DNA from: Parvularcula sp038749595
GTDB lineage: Bacteria; Pseudomonadota; Alphaproteobacteria; Caulobacterales; Parvularculaceae
Direction of reading: 5' to 3'
Assembly (NCBI GenBank): GCA_038749595.1
Contig: JBCDHW010000001.1
Span: forward strand, 310,001-374,000
Length of the DNA stretch: 64,000 nucleotides
The position numbers and the translations under genes were made by a program. The notes beneath the pieces are model-generated. The model worked only from the letters and a program-made list of their open reading frames with translations, did not search any database and was not told where the DNA came from. Positions 61,929 through 64,000 of this stretch are shown one piece after another; the first letter of the stretch is position 1, and every line of letters starts with the position of its first letter.

Positions 61929-62570
61929 ATGACCTCGTCCTGGATCGATGACCTCCCGCCCGCTCCGCAATTCGGTGATCCCATGCCCGCGCCGACGGTG
62001 CGCCCCGAAACGCTGGCTTACCTCTCCGAACGCCGTTCGATGACCGCAGCGCAAATGTCCGGGCCAGGGCCAACGGCGGACGAAACGGCGGCACTGCTCA
62101 GCATGGCGGCGCGGGTCCCTGACCATCGCAGGGTGCATCCGTTCCGTTTCCTGACGTTTACAGGCGACAGCCGGCAAGCCTTTGGCGACATCCTCAGCGC
62201 CGCGTACCGAGAACGGAACCCTGACGCGACAGAAGACACGCTCGCGCTGGAGGCGGGACGGTTTCTCCGTGCACCGCTCGTTGTAGCGGTCATCAGCGCG
62301 GTGCAGCCCGAGCATAAGACGCCCGAATGGGAACAAGTCCTGACCGTTGGGGCTGTTTGCCAAAACCTCGTGATCGCTGCAGGCGCTGCCGGGTATGCGG
62401 CGCAGTGGCTGACGGAATGGTACACCTACGACGACCACGTCACCGCAGCGATGGGCCTCACGGAGCACGAGCGGGTTGCGGGGTTTGTCTATATCGGCAC
62501 TCCGGCGGGCGAGAGCAAAGAACGCGCGCGGATCCCCGCCGCCGAGCTCACCCAAGCGTGGACAGCCTAG
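61929..62570 (+). CDS. Nitroreductase family protein (YdjA-like)
   Basis: 213 residues, FMN-dependent. ATG 61929. RRSMTAAQMSGPGPTADETAAL and ARVPDHRRVHPFRFL form the FMN-binding start, and GAVCQNLVIAAGAAGYAAQWLTEW is the usual dimer-interface block. VAGFVYIGTPA near the end. Single-domain, YdjA/RutE-like. It occupies the position just after ftsA where ftsZ is often found. Overlaps pgsA tail to tail by four bases. Confidence 0.85.
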   Translation: MTSSWIDDLPPAPQFGDPMPAPTVRPETLAYLSERRSMTAAQMSGPGPTADETAALLSMAARVPDHRRVHPFRFLTFTGDSRQAFGDILSAAYRERNPDATEDTLALEAGRFLRAPLVVAVISAVQPEHKTPEWEQVLTVGAVCQNLVIAAGAAGYAAQWLTEWYTYDDHVTAAMGLTEHERVAGFVYIGTPAGESKERARIPAAELTQAWTA

Positions 62571-63106
62571 CTGTCTGCGGTCTCGTCGACACCGACATTC
62601 AGCATACTGAACGCCATCGTCGTGTATTGCCAGCCCGTGTAAAGGGTTAGCGCCGCCGCGGCCCAGAACAGGCCGTACGCCACCGGACTTGCGCCAAAGG
62701 TCAGAAGAAACAGCGCCAAAAGCTGGACCGTGGTTTTCGCTTTTGCGAATGACGTCACCGGCAATTCGCCGCCATTGCTGACCAAGCCTTCGCGGAGGCC
62801 CGCGACCCAGATCTCCCGCACCGCGATGGCGATCACCGCCGCCAACATGATGCCCGACAGGGTTCCCAGCGCGACGAGCACGAAAAGAGCGGTGATCGTC
62901 AGCATCTTGTCAGCGATCGGATCGAGCACGCGCCCGAGAGCCGTCTCCTCCTTGCGGCGCCGGGCGATATAGCCGTCAAGGAGATCGGTCGCGGCAGCAA
63001 TTGCAAATACAGCCGCCGCGACTGTCCGTTCACCCCCTAACGCCATGACAGCATAAGGGAAGATCATCACGGCCCGAAGCAGCGTCAGCCGGTTGGCGAG
63101 GGTCAC
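62567..63106 (-). CDS. pgsA: CDP-diacylglycerol--glycerol-3-phosphate 3-phosphatidyltransferase
   Basis: 179 residues, membrane protein. The CDP-alcohol phosphotransferase signature D-G-x2-A-R-x8-G-x3-D-x3-D is visible: LLDGYIARRRKEETALGRV followed by LDPIADK. Makes phosphatidylglycerol phosphate. GTG start overlaps the accC stop by one base, so it is coupled to accC. Four or more hydrophobic helices. Confidence 0.93.
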   Translation of the reverse strand: MTLANRLTLLRAVMIFPYAVMALGGERTVAAAVFAIAAATDLLDGYIARRRKEETALGRVLDPIADKMLTITALFVLVALGTLSGIMLAAVIAIAVREIWVAGLREGLVSNGGELPVTSFAKAKTTVQLLALFLLTFGASPVAYGLFWAAAALTLYTGWQYTTMAFSMLNVGVDETADS

Positions 63107-64000
63107 TAGCCCACGTCCTCACGGTCAGCGAGCCAATCACCAAGCCAGTGGATGTGGTAGTCGCCCTTCCGGAAGTCCTCCTCGTCGAGAAGTTCTTCAA
63201 ACAGAGGAATTGTCGTCTTCACACCGGCGAGCACTGTCTCTTCCAGTGCGCGGCGAAGGCGCTTCAAGACCAGGTCGCGGTCATCGCCAAAGACGATCAG
63301 CTTACCGACCATCGAGTCGTAGAAGGGCGGGATGTCATAGCCGTCATAGACCGCCGAATCCCACCGGACGCCAAGACCGCCTGGCGCGTGGAACTCTTGG
63401 ATCCGCCCTGGCGAGGGTACGAACGTATGCGGATCTTCGGCGTTGATCCGGCACTCAATCGCGTGGCCTTCGAAGGTCACATCCTCTTGCGTGAACGAGA
63501 GAGGGTTGCCTGCCGCGATCGAGATTTGCTCGCGAACAAGGTCGATGCCTGTCACTTGCTCCGTCACCGGATGTTCAACCTGGAGGCGGGTGTTCATCTC
63601 GATAAAGAAGAACTCGCCGTTCTCCCACAGATACTCCACCGTGCCGACGCCGAGATAGCCGAGCCCTTGGATCGCTTTGCGCGTCGTCTCACCAATCTTC
63701 GCTCGCTCTTCCGCTGACAGGACCGGAGAGGGCGCTTCTTCCAGGACCTTTTGGTTCCTGCGCTGGAGCGAGCAGTCGCGCTCGCCAAGGTGCACAACAT
63801 TGCCGTGGCTGTCCGCCGCGATTTGGATCTCAATGTGCCGCGGCTTTTTCAGGTAACGCTCAATATAAACCGAGCCGTCGCCAAAGGCGGCCAGCGCCTC
63901 CTGCTGGGCGGCGTTCAGCTGCTCTTCCAGTTCGCTCTCGTCCTCGACCAGCTTCATCCCGCGACCACCGCCGCCAGCTGCCGCCTTAATGAGTGCAGGA
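63106..64000 (-). CDS. accC: Acetyl-CoA carboxylase biotin carboxylase subunit, 5' part cut by window
   Basis: Carboxylates biotin on BCCP using ATP and bicarbonate, the first step of fatty-acid synthesis. The visible C-terminal ~297 residues include the ATP-grasp glycine loop KAAAGGGGRGMKLV, EKxLKKPRHIEIQ-like YLKKPRHIEIQ, GERDCSLQRRNQKVLEEAP, FFFIEMNTRLQVEHPVTE and the C-terminal ECRINAEDP. The N-terminus lies beyond the right edge. Overlaps pgsA by one base. Confidence 0.96.
   Translation of the reverse strand, partial: PALIKAAAGGGGRGMKLVEDESELEEQLNAAQQEALAAFGDGSVYIERYLKKPRHIEIQIAADSHGNVVHLGERDCSLQRRNQKVLEEAPSPVLSAEERAKIGETTRKAIQGLGYLGVGTVEYLWENGEFFFIEMNTRLQVEHPVTEQVTGIDLVREQISIAAGNPLSFTQEDVTFEGHAIECRINAEDPHTFVPSPGRIQEFHAPGGLGVRWDSAVYDGYDIPPFYDSMVGKLIVFGDDRDLVLKRLRRALEETVLAGVKTTIPLFEELLDEEDFRKGDYHIHWLGDWLADREDVG

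Overview
This window is chromosomal DNA from a high-GC alphaproteobacterium. The evidence is a CcrM-type GANTC methylase with a CtrA-like promoter box, the DUF1013 cell-cycle regulator TrcR, an NDUFA12-type complex I subunit next to a DUF2155 protein and aat, an E1-beta pyruvate dehydrogenase subunit with its own lipoyl domain, and rnpB directly upstream of mraZ. The mix of large TonB receptor, PEP-CTERM-like protease, M13/M14/M48 peptidases, haloalkane dehalogenase and many SDRs fits a marine, Parvularcula- or Hyphomonas-like lineage, but that placement is an inference. I see no insertion sequence, prophage, integron or CRISPR array. Genes are tightly packed.

Layout. 0-4 kb (minus): radical-SAM protein, rnhB and ccrM (cut by the left edge), with a MATE exporter upstream. 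4-12 kb: a secreted trypsin-like protease, mscL, trcR, the queuosine genes queA and tgt separated by three small genes, a cupin and a tRNA-Lys(UUU). 12-23 kb: a TonB receptor, SDR, I78 inhibitor, M48 protease, NDUFA12/DUF2155/aat, M14 and M13 peptidases. 22.7-27 kb: a dienoyl-CoA reductase-like SDR, a cytochrome c / small Tat protein / GMC flavoprotein trio, another SDR. 27-31 kb: pdhB and pdhC separated by three DUF805 genes, with no pdhA. 31-45 kb: a photolyase-like protein without visible Fe-S cysteines, malate synthase G with a haloalkane dehalogenase, an IMPase, a ClpP paralogue, nitrilase/thpR/mazG, ilvE, SDR, DsbA-like and TRIC genes.

45-62 kb: rnpB, then one long plus-strand dcw (division and cell wall) operon: mraZ, rsmH, ftsL, ftsI, murE, murF, mraY, murD, ftsW, murG, murC, murB, ddl, ftsQ, ftsA, mostly joined by stop/start overlaps. 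62-64 kb (minus): accC (cut by the right edge) and pgsA.

The most unusual signal is inside the dcw operon. The gene in the murD slot is full length and translationally coupled, but its product has lost nearly every catalytic and substrate residue of MurD except the P-loop. The gene in the ftsA slot keeps an FtsA-like C-terminal membrane helix but has lost the actin-fold nucleotide-binding motifs. FtsI carries KTA instead of KTG. FtsQ has a histone-H1-like basic tail, and ftsZ does not follow ftsA. Together these suggest a lineage in which the operon was kept while several proteins became pseudoenzymes or scaffolds, with the canonical activities (MurD, FtsZ) expected elsewhere in the genome.
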